49,887 nt of DNA, from positions 1-49,887 of the forward strand of contig JAKBUF010000003.1 in the NCBI GenBank assembly GCA_021844025.1, in the 5' to 3' direction. Below the pieces are notes generated by a model, which saw only the letters and a list, made by a program, of their open reading frames with translations, searched no databases and was not told the origin of the DNA. Position numbers and translations under genes: made by a program. The stretch's first letter is position 1; each line of letters begins with the position of its first letter. Shown one piece after another: positions 1-9,736 of the stretch. The stretch is from a bacterium. Lineage in GTDB: Bacteria; Patescibacteriota; Minisyncoccia; UBA6257; JAGOQP01.

Positions 1-81
1 CAATCGAAGCTCTTTATTGATGATGGGGAGTACCCATCTAAGTCGTTCTTCTTGTATTGTTTGTGCCATAGCTATAGCCAT
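1..81 (-). CDS. 5' end of a probable IS481-like transposase/integrase (HTH domain), truncated at window edge
   Basis: Minus-strand frame open to edge: MAIAMAQTIQEERLRWVLPIINKELRL; the 'RLRWVLPI..KE' start resembles the N-terminus of HTH/IS481-type integrases; GGAG a few nt upstream of ATG at 81. Confidence 0.42.
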   Translation of the reverse strand, partial: MAIAMAQTIQEERLRWVLPIINKELRL

Positions 82-134
82 TTCTCCATTCTAGGAGAAA
101 ACCGCCATATGTCCTTGCACATTACCCTCGTTTA

Positions 135-163
135 TTGACACTTCTTGTATTTTTTGGTATTTT
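135..163 (+). promoter_or_regulatory. sigma70-type promoter for rnpB
   Basis: TTGACA (135-140), 17-bp spacer, TATTTT (158-163), about 7 nt before the RNase P P1 strand. Confidence 0.6.
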
Positions 164-169
164 ACTTTT

Positions 170-695
170 GGCACGCAGGATGACATTGCCACTTTATAGT
201 GGTAAGGAAAGTCCGGACACTTATACGCATCTCACCAAGGTAAGATGCTTGGAAATGATCAATTTCCAATTTCCAATTTTCATTCAATTTTTTAATTATA
301 TAATTTTAAAATTTATTGATCATTGGTCATTGACCATTGAAAATTTAACAAGTATTGAACTTTCGTGAGGTGCGTAACGTGTAGTGGGTAACTCCCACCC
401 AACGAAAGTTGAGAGGTGCGAACAGAGACGGGTGTATTTGAAAGAATACATCCACCCTTTGGAGCTTTATGCGAAAAAGGGTGTAGTCCTTGTGGTAACA
501 TAAGGAGTGAAACGGCAAAATCCTTACATGAGTGCAAGACCGTATCCAGCTCCACTTTTGGGAGTATAGAATTTATTTTCAAAAGTGGGGCTGGGTGAGT
601 CGCTTGAGCCTGAGAGTAATTGAAGGCCTAGATAAATTGTCATCTATCCACATCTTTTGATGCGGTGGACAGAATCCGGCTTACATGCGTGCCGG
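170..695 (+). ncRNA. rnpB: RNase P RNA (bacterial), with AT-rich internal expansion
   Basis: P1 strands GGCACGCA (170-177)/TGCGTGCC (686-693); GGAAAGTCCGGAC near 205; GGTGCGAACAGAGAC near 415; GATAAATTGTCATCTATCC and ACAGAATCCGGCTTAC near the 3' end. Confidence 0.9.
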
Positions 696-733
696 TTTTT
701 GTTTTTTATATTTTCTTATGATATTTTTGTAAT

Positions 734-1144
734 ATGTCATTCCAGTCAAAGCGGGATCATTTTTTTGAAAACTTTTGGCGCTACACCACTAACGTGTGGA
801 CGTTGGTGTGTATTGGTATTGTATTGCTCGATTTCTTTACGAACGGTTCGTATCACTATTTGGTTGCTCCAGCCTCTGTTATATACGGATCTCTGCTCAG
901 TATTTTTGTGGGAACCAAGGAGTTTAATCGGTGGTTTGAACGCGATGGATCCGGAAGACACCCCGGAGAGATTTTCGTGGCAGCGTGGAGTGCGGTGTTT
1001 GTATTTTTGATTATTATTTCATTGTGGCTTGGTAATTCTTTTGTGATTTCCTCTGATGTTATTTCTATATATATTATGGTTTTGACGGTGTTTGCTATTA
1101 CTCAGAGTTCAAAACAGTTATATACCAAAAAGAAAAAGCGTTAG
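734..1144 (+). CDS. hypothetical multi-pass membrane protein
   Basis: 136-aa ORF with several hydrophobic segments and Lys-rich C-terminus. Confidence 0.6.
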   Translation: MSFQSKRDHFFENFWRYTTNVWTLVCIGIVLLDFFTNGSYHYLVAPASVIYGSLLSIFVGTKEFNRWFERDGSGRHPGEIFVAAWSAVFVFLIIISLWLGNSFVISSDVISIYIMVLTVFAITQSSKQLYTKKKKR

Positions 1145-1197
1145 GCCTTACCATATTAAACGGGGTTTACTTAATAAAGTATTTGTGTTAGATTTAT

Positions 1198-1225
1198 AAA
1201 ACCACTTTTTTGGGTGGTTTTATTT
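1198..1225 (+). terminator. rho-independent terminator
   Basis: AAAACCAC-tttttt-GGGTGGTTTT hairpin. Confidence 0.7.
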
Positions 1226-1278
1226 GTTCTTTAAATTAATTACTTATTTTTCTCATAACTTTTCAGGAGACACTCATT

Positions 1279-1941
1279 ATGAATATGAGTAAGATGGGAA
1301 GTAAAAATGTTCAGAATGCTGTTAAAAAAACTTATGAGGATGCACTTCGTGAGTTTGAAGACGGTATTATTGGACAAGATGTATGGTCCTTTTTATTTAC
1401 TGCGGCGGGATTACCGATTCCTCCCGGGTTGGTTAAAAAAACTCTTCCTCACTCTCAAGATCTAAAAGGCATAAAGAGAGAAAACGGAGAAATGATAATA
1501 ACCACAATCGGGAATATTAAAAACGGTATTTCCATAAATGGATTGTTTTGGGGGAGGCTCGGTGTCTCTTTTAAAAATAATTTTTCCATTGATGGGCCGT
1601 CATGGAGGCGGTATTTACAAACTGGTTTTGCTCACGAAGTTGGTATCTTTGTTGGAAATCCTGCAGGAGTAGGAAAGGGGCTTGATCTCACTATTCATAG
1701 AGGAACACTTCTTGGCGATGATCACTTTGTCCCGTTCTCTGGATTGCAAGTAATTCCAGAGTCTGTCCACTATCTGTTAAAGGGTGAGTTTCTAAATAAA
1801 AATCACGTCGTTTTATGTAATGATGTTTTTAGGAAAAACGTGATGATCGGAGGTGGAGATTCTCACCTTAAAATGTATGACAAAGGAGTTTGTCCCCATG
1901 TCGTTTCATTGGGGAAAATGAGGAAGGTGTTTATAGATTGA
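1279..1941 (+). CDS. hypothetical protein
   Basis: 220-aa ORF, AGGAGA upstream of ATG, followed by a terminator. Confidence 0.7.
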   Translation: MNMSKMGSKNVQNAVKKTYEDALREFEDGIIGQDVWSFLFTAAGLPIPPGLVKKTLPHSQDLKGIKRENGEMIITTIGNIKNGISINGLFWGRLGVSFKNNFSIDGPSWRRYLQTGFAHEVGIFVGNPAGVGKGLDLTIHRGTLLGDDHFVPFSGLQVIPESVHYLLKGEFLNKNHVVLCNDVFRKNVMIGGGDSHLKMYDKGVCPHVVSLGKMRKVFID

Positions 1942-1973
1942 AAAAACCCGGGGAGCAATCCTCGGGTGTTTTT
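1941..1973 (+). terminator. rho-independent terminator
   Basis: AAAAAACCCGgggagcaatcctCGGGTGTTTTT. Confidence 0.7.
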
Positions 1974-1999
1974 ATAAAATATTGTACGACTGAAAAATT

Positions 2000-2212
2000 T
2001 TATTTTTCTTTTTCAATCTGTTCTTTAATATACAATCCCCAGCTTTCCGTTTCTTTTTTGTTTGCTTCTAGTTTAGCGAGTTCTTCAAGAATATGTTGAT
2101 TTTTATCTTGTGCGTACTTATTTTGCAAATAGGTATAGGTAATGTCTATTTTAGCGAGTGTTTCTTGTGCATCATCTAGGTAATCCTGCAAAATTTCTTT
2201 TTTCGTTTTCAT
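2000..2212 (-). CDS. small coiled-coil hypothetical protein
   Basis: 70-aa charged ORF, MKTKKEILQDYLDDAQETLAKIDITYTYLQNKYAQ... Confidence 0.6.
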   Translation of the reverse strand: MKTKKEILQDYLDDAQETLAKIDITYTYLQNKYAQDKNQHILEELAKLEANKKETESWGLYIKEQIEKEK

Positions 2213-2309
2213 ATAATTAGTTTAGTGATAATCTAAGGCGCAGTGTAGCGTATGTTTTACTTGGAAGCAAGTTTTTTTATTCATAATTTTATGGTACACT
2301 AATTTTTAT

Positions 2310-3017
2310 ATGTCACATACGCATCGTAAACGAGTAAACGTTCCCTCTATTCACTTGAATGTTGAGCCGCTGTCTCACAAAGATATTGTGGAAGCTGCTA
2401 AAAAACGTGTTTCTATTGTGAACAAAGAGTTAATAGAAGGAATGGAATTTATTGGTTCGTATCCTAAGTCGGTCACTTTCTTTGGATCAGCTCGATTTAA
2501 CGAGCACAATCCTTGTTATGAAAAGGCGCAGCGCATTGCGTCTATTTTAGCAAGGAAGGGGTATGCAATTGTAACGGGAGGGGGCCCTGGAATTATGGAG
2601 GCGGCGAATCGGGGTTCTTCCGATGTGGGGGGTAGCTCAATTGGTTTTAATATTGTGCTTCCTAAGGAGCAGGTTATGAATCCGTATGTACAGGATCATA
2701 TCGATTTTGAATATTTCTTTACTCGTAAGGTGTGTCTAACTTTTTCCGCGGAAGCATATTTATATTTTCCGGGCGGGTTTGGAACGCTCGATGAATTTTT
2801 TGAGATTCTCACCCTGGTACAGACGCGTAAAATTCCTCGAGTTCCTATGATTTTGGTAGGTGTTGATTTTTGGTTGCCACTCAAACATTTTGTTGAGAAT
2901 TTATTACTTAATACCTACAACACTATTTCTAAAGAAGAGCTTGATCTTTTTGTTATTACCGATGACGAAGATGAAATTGTTCGGTTAGTGACACAAGCTC
3001 CTATGAGGAAAGAATAA
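2310..3017 (+). CDS. LOG-family protein (TIGR00730-like nucleotide phosphoribohydrolase)
   Basis: GGGPGIMEAANRG and PGGFGTLDE motifs. Confidence 0.88.
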   Translation: MSHTHRKRVNVPSIHLNVEPLSHKDIVEAAKKRVSIVNKELIEGMEFIGSYPKSVTFFGSARFNEHNPCYEKAQRIASILARKGYAIVTGGGPGIMEAANRGSSDVGGSSIGFNIVLPKEQVMNPYVQDHIDFEYFFTRKVCLTFSAEAYLYFPGGFGTLDEFFEILTLVQTRKIPRVPMILVGVDFWLPLKHFVENLLLNTYNTISKEELDLFVITDDEDEIVRLVTQAPMRKE

Positions 3018-3077
3018 AATTGAGTTATCGACTTTTTATTTTTGTATTTTAAATTTTACTACGGTATACTTACTTAT

Positions 3078-4463
3078 ATGGCACAGCAAAAAAAGAAAAA
3101 ACTTATTCCTGTAACCGATATTGTTCCGTCTGATTCTGTTATTGAACAAAAAACAAGAAAAGAACCCACTCAAGTCATTTTATCTGACGAAGCTTTTTCG
3201 GATGTTTCCGATATAAAAATTGATGCGTTTCGTGATTTTGGAAAATCTTCTCATTCCGCGTCTTCTCGCGCTGCTTTGCAGCCCTTACCCGAATCATGGG
3301 AAACCCCCACTCCTCCACGCCGTAAAAAACGGTCGTATAAAGGAATATTAGCGGGTATGGTAGTGCTCGCGGCTGCTATGTATGTGGTGTTTGGTATTCT
3401 GCCGCGCGTTACCGTTTCCATTGTGGCTAAAAAAATTCCAGTGCAATTACAGACGTCTTTTAGTGTAGTTGCCACCTCATCTATTACTATGACCGACACA
3501 CAAGTGCCGGGTGAAATTGTTACCGAACAAAAAACAAACATTTTTAAATTTCCTGCAACAGGAAAAGAAACCACACAACAAAAGGCCAAAGGTACTGTAG
3601 TGATTTTTAATACTTACAGCACCGCACCACAAGTGTTGGTTGCAACTACCCGTTTGCAGTCTCCCGATGGAAAAATTTTCAGGTTAGTAAATCGCGTGGT
3701 GGTTCCTGGTGCAAAAAAATCCGGTGCAGTTCTTGAACCCGGGAGCATTGAGGCAGATGTGGTCGCGGACCAAACAGGCGCTTCTTATAATATTGATCCG
3801 GTTGATAAATTTACTATACCCGGATTTCAGGGTAGTGATAAATACAACAAGTTTTATGCATCATCAGTTGATCCTATGGCAGGGGGAAGCGATGGCCAAA
3901 CCACCGTTGCTACCAATGATGATGTTGATAAGGCCCAACAAGATGCGGTACAGAAAATGAAAGATAGTATTACTTCAACGATCGCACTTAAAATTCCCAA
4001 CGAGTTTACATACGTGAAGGGATCAGAACAGTTTCAGATTCTTACTAAAAAGGTAGATACTCGTCTTGATAAAGATAATAATTTTACGGTAGCTCTTGAG
4101 GCTCAGGAATCGGTAGTAATTTTTAAAGAAGGGGATATAAAATCGTTATTACAAAAACAGGCTCAGCAGCAGGGGACTATTCCTACCGATTATGCGGAGC
4201 AACAGGGAACTATTACCTATGATCAACCAGTGGTTGATTGGAAAGGGGGTAGTATGATGTTGCCAGTTTCTTATAAGGCCATTTTCTGGAAGCCAATAGA
4301 CGTGAATCAGTTACGCGCTAATATTTTGGGGAAGAATGAATCTGATCTCAAAACAACCGTTCTGTCTTTGCAGGGTATTGATAAGCTAACCGTTTCTTTC
4401 TGGCCGTTTTGGGTGTCTCATGTTCCGAGTTCATCTTCTCGGGTTACTATTACTGTTGAGTAG
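3078..4463 (+). CDS. single-pass membrane-anchored hypothetical protein (baseplate J-like type)
   Basis: N-terminal basic region, one TM helix, then a long extracellular domain; ATG at 3078 preferred over the track start; TATACT just upstream. Confidence 0.6.
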   Translation: MAQQKKKKLIPVTDIVPSDSVIEQKTRKEPTQVILSDEAFSDVSDIKIDAFRDFGKSSHSASSRAALQPLPESWETPTPPRRKKRSYKGILAGMVVLAAAMYVVFGILPRVTVSIVAKKIPVQLQTSFSVVATSSITMTDTQVPGEIVTEQKTNIFKFPATGKETTQQKAKGTVVIFNTYSTAPQVLVATTRLQSPDGKIFRLVNRVVVPGAKKSGAVLEPGSIEADVVADQTGASYNIDPVDKFTIPGFQGSDKYNKFYASSVDPMAGGSDGQTTVATNDDVDKAQQDAVQKMKDSITSTIALKIPNEFTYVKGSEQFQILTKKVDTRLDKDNNFTVALEAQESVVIFKEGDIKSLLQKQAQQQGTIPTDYAEQQGTITYDQPVVDWKGGSMMLPVSYKAIFWKPIDVNQLRANILGKNESDLKTTVLSLQGIDKLTVSFWPFWVSHVPSSSSRVTITVE

Positions 4464-4566
4464 ACCCTTATAAAGCTAGAAAGCTAGTATGCACTTGACT
4501 CTTACGCCAAAACAAATGAAAAAACCTTATCTTACCATGAAATCCCATACCTATTTGGTGCGGGGG

Positions 4567-4595
4567 TTGACTTTGTTTTTTATTTCGGCTACTAT
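4567..4595 (+). promoter_or_regulatory. promoter upstream of infA
   Basis: TTGACT-17-TACTAT. Confidence 0.6.
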
Positions 4596-4607
4596 AAACT
4601 CTCGTTA

Positions 4608-4835
4608 ATGTCTTTACCACACACCTCTGAAAATTTGGTAAGCGGGGTTATTATTGAAGCGTTGCCTTCCGCTATGTTTCGTGTGAAGGTTGGCGACCAA
4701 ATTGTTCTTGGGCATCTTTCTGGTAAAATGCGCATTCATTATATAAAAGTTATGCCGGGAGATACGGTGTCTCTTCGGTTGAGTCCAGACGGTAAACGGG
4801 GCATTATTATGCGCCGTGGACTTATACGGAAATAA
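4608..4835 (+). CDS. infA: translation initiation factor IF-1
   Basis: [60 protein letters not shown]. Confidence 0.95.
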   Translation: MSLPHTSENLVSGVIIEALPSAMFRVKVGDQIVLGHLSGKMRIHYIKVMPGDTVSLRLSPDGKRGIIMRRGLIRK

Positions 4836-4868
4836 TAATCAATTATATTTTTATTACATTTGTATATT

Positions 4869-4982
4869 ATGAAGGTGAGATCTTCGGTTAAGAAAATTTG
4901 TAAAAATTGCCAAACGGTCCGTAGAAAGGGTCGGGTTCATGTTATTTGTAAGAATGTGAAGCATAAACAGAGACAAGGATAG
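4869..4982 (+). CDS. rpmJ: 50S ribosomal protein L36
   Basis: [37 protein letters not shown] (37 aa, below the track cutoff). Confidence 0.95.
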   Translation: MKVRSSVKKICKNCQTVRRKGRVHVICKNVKHKQRQG

Positions 4983-5098
4983 AAAACTGTATTAAGGGGT
5001 TAGTATTATGTATTAAGATTAAGGAAGATAATAAAATATTAGCCCAAAAATAAAATTTTTTCTTACTACTTACTATATACTACTTAATACTCACTCAT

Positions 5099-5482
5099 AT
5101 GCGTTTATTTGGAATCAACATACCAGACCAGAAAAGAATCGACACTTCGTTGACGTATTTCTATGGTATTGGAAGGACAACTGCTCAAAAAATATTACAG
5201 GAAATTAAACTAGATCCTACAAAGCGTACAAAAGACCTTGATCCTGAGGAAACTAATCGTATCAAGGAATATATTGAGAAGCATTTAAAGATAGAAGGTG
5301 AGTTACGTCAGGTTATTCGCTCAAATATTTCTCGTTTAAAGGACATTCAGGCATATCGTGGTATGCGACACGCTCGCAAGCTTCCGGTGCGTGGGCAGCG
5401 TACTAAAACTAATTCTCGTACCGTGCGCGGTAATGTTCGTAAAACAGCGGGAAGCGGAAAGAGAAAAGTAGATCTTAAATAA
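5099..5482 (+). CDS. rpsM: 30S ribosomal protein S13
   Basis: Protein sequence and alpha-operon order. Confidence 0.97.
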   Translation: MRLFGINIPDQKRIDTSLTYFYGIGRTTAQKILQEIKLDPTKRTKDLDPEETNRIKEYIEKHLKIEGELRQVIRSNISRLKDIQAYRGMRHARKLPVRGQRTKTNSRTVRGNVRKTAGSGKRKVDLK

Positions 5483-5535
5483 AATTTTAATTATCAATTT
5501 ATTATTTAGTGTTTGGAGATTAGAATTCTACACAT

Positions 5536-5976
5536 ATGGGTAAAAAGAAAGTTATACAAAAATCAGGAGATACTAAAGAAGGCGCGGACCAGAAAGTTTC
5601 CGCAGTTTCTTCTAAAACTGGATCTAAAAAGATAGACTCCGGTTTTGTGTATGTGAATGCTAGTTACAACAACACCGTTATCACGGTTACCGATACAGCG
5701 GGTAATGTTATTGCCTGGTCATCGGCTGGATCCCTTGGATTTAATGGTCCTAAAAAGGCAACTCCATTTGCCGCTTCTAAGGTTGCCTCTACCGTTATTG
5801 AAAAGATAAAAAAATCAGGTCCGTTTTCAGTCAGTATTATTGTAAAAGGAATTGGAAGTGGTCGTGATAGTGCTATTCGTACTTTTGCAACCCAAGGTTT
5901 TGCTATTACTTCGGTAAAAGACGCAACTCCTATTCCGCATAATGGGCCCAGACCCGCAAAGGTTCGTCGGGTATAA
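5536..5976 (+). CDS. rpsK: 30S ribosomal protein S11
   Basis: YNNTVITVTDTAGNVIAWSSAGSLGFNGPKKATPFAA ... HNGPRPAKVRRV. Confidence 0.97.
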   Translation: MGKKKVIQKSGDTKEGADQKVSAVSSKTGSKKIDSGFVYVNASYNNTVITVTDTAGNVIAWSSAGSLGFNGPKKATPFAASKVASTVIEKIKKSGPFSVSIIVKGIGSGRDSAIRTFATQGFAITSVKDATPIPHNGPRPAKVRRV

Positions 5977-6009
5977 AACAAACAGATTAAAACACTTGTT
6001 AATCCATCT

Positions 6010-6630
6010 ATGAAATTATTACCAGCAAAAGAAAAAAAGGAGCGCGCGTTAGGAACTAGACTCGGTCTAAAACCGTTTCGTTCGCTGTCTCCTAAGGCAG
6101 CAATGGTACGTCGACCGTATCGTCCCGGTGTTCATGGTTCAAAAAGAGTACGTGCTGGGTCAGAATTTAAACTCCAATTAATGGAAAAGCAAAAGATGAA
6201 GGTTTCGTATGGATTAACTGAAACTCAGTTACAGCGCGTGTTCGAATATGCAATCTCAAACAAAAAAGAACCTGTTTTGAATTCTATTTTAGATAAATTA
6301 GAGTCTCGTTTGGATAGTGTGGTCTATCGTATGGGGCTTGCTCCTTCTCGTATTGTGGGGCGTCAGCTAGTTAATCACGGACATTTCATGGTTAATGGAA
6401 GAAAAGTTACTATTCCTTCATATCATGTGCGAGTAGGTGATGTGGTGTCTGTACGAGAATCAAGTAAGACCATGCCCCTTTTTAAAGATCTCAAGAACAC
6501 TCTTAAAGGAAACAAGGAATCATGGATTAAGGTGAATGAACAGGAAATTACTGGTACCGTTGTAGCAAAGCCCGAACATATTGAGTTACCGTTCAACCTA
6601 AATTTGGTGGTTGACTACTATGCCCGGTAA
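6010..6630 (+). CDS. rpsD: 30S ribosomal protein S4
   Basis: S4 domain; RLDSVVYRMGLAPSRIVGRQLVNHGHFMVNGRKV. Confidence 0.97.
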   Translation: MKLLPAKEKKERALGTRLGLKPFRSLSPKAAMVRRPYRPGVHGSKRVRAGSEFKLQLMEKQKMKVSYGLTETQLQRVFEYAISNKKEPVLNSILDKLESRLDSVVYRMGLAPSRIVGRQLVNHGHFMVNGRKVTIPSYHVRVGDVVSVRESSKTMPLFKDLKNTLKGNKESWIKVNEQEITGTVVAKPEHIELPFNLNLVVDYYAR

Positions 6631-6754
6631 TACCTATAGAATTTTTAATTTCAAATTTTTAATTTTTAAATAAAATTTAATTTTCAATATTTTAAATTAG
6701 AATTCCTTCGCCGTCCGGGGGATAATAAAAATTTAAAATCTAATCATATATCTT

Positions 6755-7561
6755 ATGGAGCACACATTTTTGAGTAAAAACGTTATTATTCGAACGGTGT
6801 CGGAAAACGAGTCAACTGGCGTGTTCGAGTTATCTAACCTATACACTGGGTACGGAGTGACTTTGGGGAATGCGTTGCGGCGCGTTTTGTTGTCGTCTTT
6901 ACCAGGTGCAGCGGTTACTCAAATTAAAATCAAAGGAGCTAAGCATGAATTTTCTTCTTTAGAGGGAGTTTTAGAAGATGTGGTAAATATTATGTTGAAC
7001 GTGAAAAAAATTCGTTTTGCATTTTTTGCTGATGAGTCTCAGACCCTTACTCTTAAAAAGAAAGGATCTGGAGAGGTTACCGCAGCCGACATTAAAACCC
7101 CTTCACAGGTGGTGATTAAAAATCCACAGGCACACATTGCCACCTTGACTTCACGTGATGCCGAGTTTGATATGGAATTGACTATTGAAAAAGGCTTGGG
7201 ATATGTTCCCGCTGAATTTCGTAAAACTGAGAAGCTTCCCATAGGAGCTATTGCACTCGATGCTATTTTTACTCCTGTGGTAAATGTTAATTTTGAAGTT
7301 TCTAACATGCGCGTGGGAGACCGAACTGACTACAATAAACTTACTCTTACCATTGAAACTGATAAAACTATTACTCCATCCCGAGCTCTTCATAAGGCGG
7401 CAAACATTCTAAAAGATCATTTGCAAATTGTTTCTGAGATTGTAGTTACTGATGTTGAGGGAGCTGTTTCCTCTGAGGGTGAAGTTGCGAAAGAATCGCC
7501 TAAAGGTGGAGAAAAAGAACCAAAGGAGACCAAGAAGAAAACTTCAAAAAGTAAGAAATAA
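6755..7561 (+). CDS. rpoA: RNA polymerase alpha subunit
   Basis: LYTGYGVTLGNALRRVLLSSLPGAAV; the ORF ends in a Lys/Glu-rich tail and no alpha-CTD helix-hairpin-helix domain is evident. Confidence 0.95.
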   Translation: MEHTFLSKNVIIRTVSENESTGVFELSNLYTGYGVTLGNALRRVLLSSLPGAAVTQIKIKGAKHEFSSLEGVLEDVVNIMLNVKKIRFAFFADESQTLTLKKKGSGEVTAADIKTPSQVVIKNPQAHIATLTSRDAEFDMELTIEKGLGYVPAEFRKTEKLPIGAIALDAIFTPVVNVNFEVSNMRVGDRTDYNKLTLTIETDKTITPSRALHKAANILKDHLQIVSEIVVTDVEGAVSSEGEVAKESPKGGEKEPKETKKKTSKSKK

Positions 7562-7566
7562 AGATC

Positions 7567-7929
7567 ATGAAACACTTACAGAAAACAAAAAAGAAATTTG
7601 GACGCAAACGAGGACAACGTCAAGCGTTTATTAAAAATTTAGCAAAGAACGTTATTTTAAACGGACGCATTGAAACAACCGAAACACGCGCCAAAGCGAT
7701 TCGCCCAGTAGTGGAAAAATTAGTCACGCTTGCAAAAAAACAAACCCTCGCTTCGTTACGTTTATTAATCTCTCGTGTTTCAAAGGAAGCTGCGACTAAA
7801 TTATATTATGAACTAGCTCCCGCATATAAAAATCGTGCAGGAGGGTATATGCGTATCACCAAACTTTCAAAAACTAGAAAAGGGGACAGCGCCCCGATTG
7901 CAGTGTTGGAGTTTGTGGATACGAAGTAA
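7567..7929 (+). CDS. rplQ: 50S ribosomal protein L17
   Basis: L17 signature and position after rpoA. Confidence 0.95.
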   Translation: MKHLQKTKKKFGRKRGQRQAFIKNLAKNVILNGRIETTETRAKAIRPVVEKLVTLAKKQTLASLRLLISRVSKEAATKLYYELAPAYKNRAGGYMRITKLSKTRKGDSAPIAVLEFVDTK

Positions 7930-7965
7930 TTATATAGTTTTTTGTGAATGGCGCGCATGCGTCAA

Positions 7966-7994
7966 TTGACAAGGTTTGTTTTTTTGTCTACTAT
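7966..7994 (+). promoter_or_regulatory. promoter upstream of tuf
   Basis: TTGACA-17-TACTAT. Confidence 0.7.
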
Positions 7995-8033
7995 TATCAA
8001 TAATATAAAAAATTAAATTAATCATTAAAACAT

Positions 8034-9233
8034 ATGGCAGATAAAGCAAAATTTGAGCGCACGAAGCCTCACGTGAACGTCGGAACAATTGGTCATGTGG
8101 ACCACGGAAAGACTACGTTGACTTCGGCTATTACCAACGCCTTGTTTCTTAAGGGGTTGATTTCCAAAAAGGAAGAAGTAAACGATATTGATAACGCGCC
8201 GGAAGAAAAGCAGCGTGGTATTACTATTGCACTCCACCATTCTGAATATGAAACCGAAAAGCGCCATTATGCGCACATTGATGCACCGGGACACGCAGAC
8301 TATATTAAAAACATGATCACGGGAGCTGCGCAGATGGACGGAGCTATTTTGGTGGTTGCTGCAACTGATGGACCGATGCCCCAGACTCGTGAACACATTT
8401 TGTTAGCTCACCAGGTGGGAGTTCCTCGTATTATTGTGTTTTTGAACAAAGTTGATCAGGTTAGCGATCCCGAATTGATTGATTTGGTAGAAGATGAAGT
8501 TCGTCAACTCTTGAAGAAATATAACTTCCCTGGCGATGAGGTTCCGGTTATTCGTGGATCAGCACTAAAAGCATCTGAAGCAAAAACTGCTGATGATCCG
8601 GCATTGGAGCCTATCATGCAATTAGTAAAGGCATTAGATGATTATATTCCTGAGCCAGCTCGTGAAACTGATAAGCCGTTCTTGATGCCTATTGAAGACA
8701 TTTTCTCAATTGAAGGACGTGGAACTGTAGTTACCGGAAAAATTGAACGGGGAATTGTAAAAGTAAATGAAGAGATTGAAATCGTTGGACTTCGCCCAAC
8801 CCAAAAAACTGTGGTAACTGGAGTTGAAATGTTTAAGAAACTCTTAGATGAGGGTCAGGCGGGAGACAATGTGGGAGTCTTGTTGCGTGGTCTTAAGAAA
8901 GAAGACGTGGAACGCGGACAAGTATTGGCAAAACCGGGTACTATTACTCCTCATACCGATTTTGAAGCACAAGTATACATCTTGAATAAGGAGGAAGGAG
9001 GACGTCATACCCCATTCTTTAAAGGATACAAACCGCAATTCTACATTCGTACTACTGACGTAACGGGAGAAGTTATTTTACCGGAGGGAACCGAAATGGT
9101 TATGCCGGGAGATACTATTACCATTACTGTTAAATTAATTGCCCCAGTCGCATTGGATGAAAAACAAAAGTTTGCAATCCGCGAAGGAGGAAAGACAGTA
9201 GGAGCGGGATCCGTAACTAAGATTATTAAATAA
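8034..9233 (+). CDS. tuf: elongation factor Tu
   Basis: [24 protein letters not shown] motifs. Confidence 0.98.
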   Translation: MADKAKFERTKPHVNVGTIGHVDHGKTTLTSAITNALFLKGLISKKEEVNDIDNAPEEKQRGITIALHHSEYETEKRHYAHIDAPGHADYIKNMITGAAQMDGAILVVAATDGPMPQTREHILLAHQVGVPRIIVFLNKVDQVSDPELIDLVEDEVRQLLKKYNFPGDEVPVIRGSALKASEAKTADDPALEPIMQLVKALDDYIPEPARETDKPFLMPIEDIFSIEGRGTVVTGKIERGIVKVNEEIEIVGLRPTQKTVVTGVEMFKKLLDEGQAGDNVGVLLRGLKKEDVERGQVLAKPGTITPHTDFEAQVYILNKEEGGRHTPFFKGYKPQFYIRTTDVTGEVILPEGTEMVMPGDTITITVKLIAPVALDEKQKFAIREGGKTVGAGSVTKIIK

Positions 9234-9252
9234 TAATTAGTGCCTGCACATT

Positions 9253-9579
9253 ATGGCAAAACAGAACCTTGAAAAAAATAGAATTCGGCTCAAGATTAAG
9301 TCCTACGACCACCGTTTAATAGATGCTTCTACAAAGCAGATTATTGAGGCGGCGGCACGTAATGGTGCTGAGGTAGTAGGTCCGATTCCTTTGCCCACTG
9401 AGATGCGCAAATACACCGTGAACCGGTCAACGTTTGTGCATAAAAATTCTCGCGAGCAGTTTGAAATGCGATTGCATAAACGGCTTGTTGAAATTTTGAA
9501 CCCGGGGCAAAAAATTGTTGAATCGTTAAGTAATCTGAATTTGCCATCTGGTGTTGATATTGAGATTAAACTAATTTAA
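9253..9579 (+). CDS. rpsJ: 30S ribosomal protein S10
   Basis: RIRLKSYDH-like start and GPIPLPT motif. Confidence 0.96.
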   Translation: MAKQNLEKNRIRLKIKSYDHRLIDASTKQIIEAAARNGAEVVGPIPLPTEMRKYTVNRSTFVHKNSREQFEMRLHKRLVEILNPGQKIVESLSNLNLPSGVDIEIKLI

Positions 9580-9602
9580 TTTTAGTTGTAGACATTATCT
9601 TT

Positions 9603-9631
9603 AAACCCCCGCCTCTAGAGGCGGGGGTTTT
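9603..9631 (+). terminator. rho-independent terminator after rpsJ
   Basis: AAACCCCCGCCTCTAGAGGCGGGGGTTTT. Confidence 0.9.
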
Positions 9632-9736
9632 GGTATCTTGCTTTTTAAATATCAATTATCCTATGATGTATCTAGTACTACAAATTAGTTGACCCTAGAT
9701 CTAAACATAAATAAAAACGAATAATGAGGAGGAACC

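Noticed and set aside
135-598. Track ORFs 135..368, 313..582 (minus) and 416..598
   Set aside because: They lie within the RNase P RNA gene and have no protein-like features
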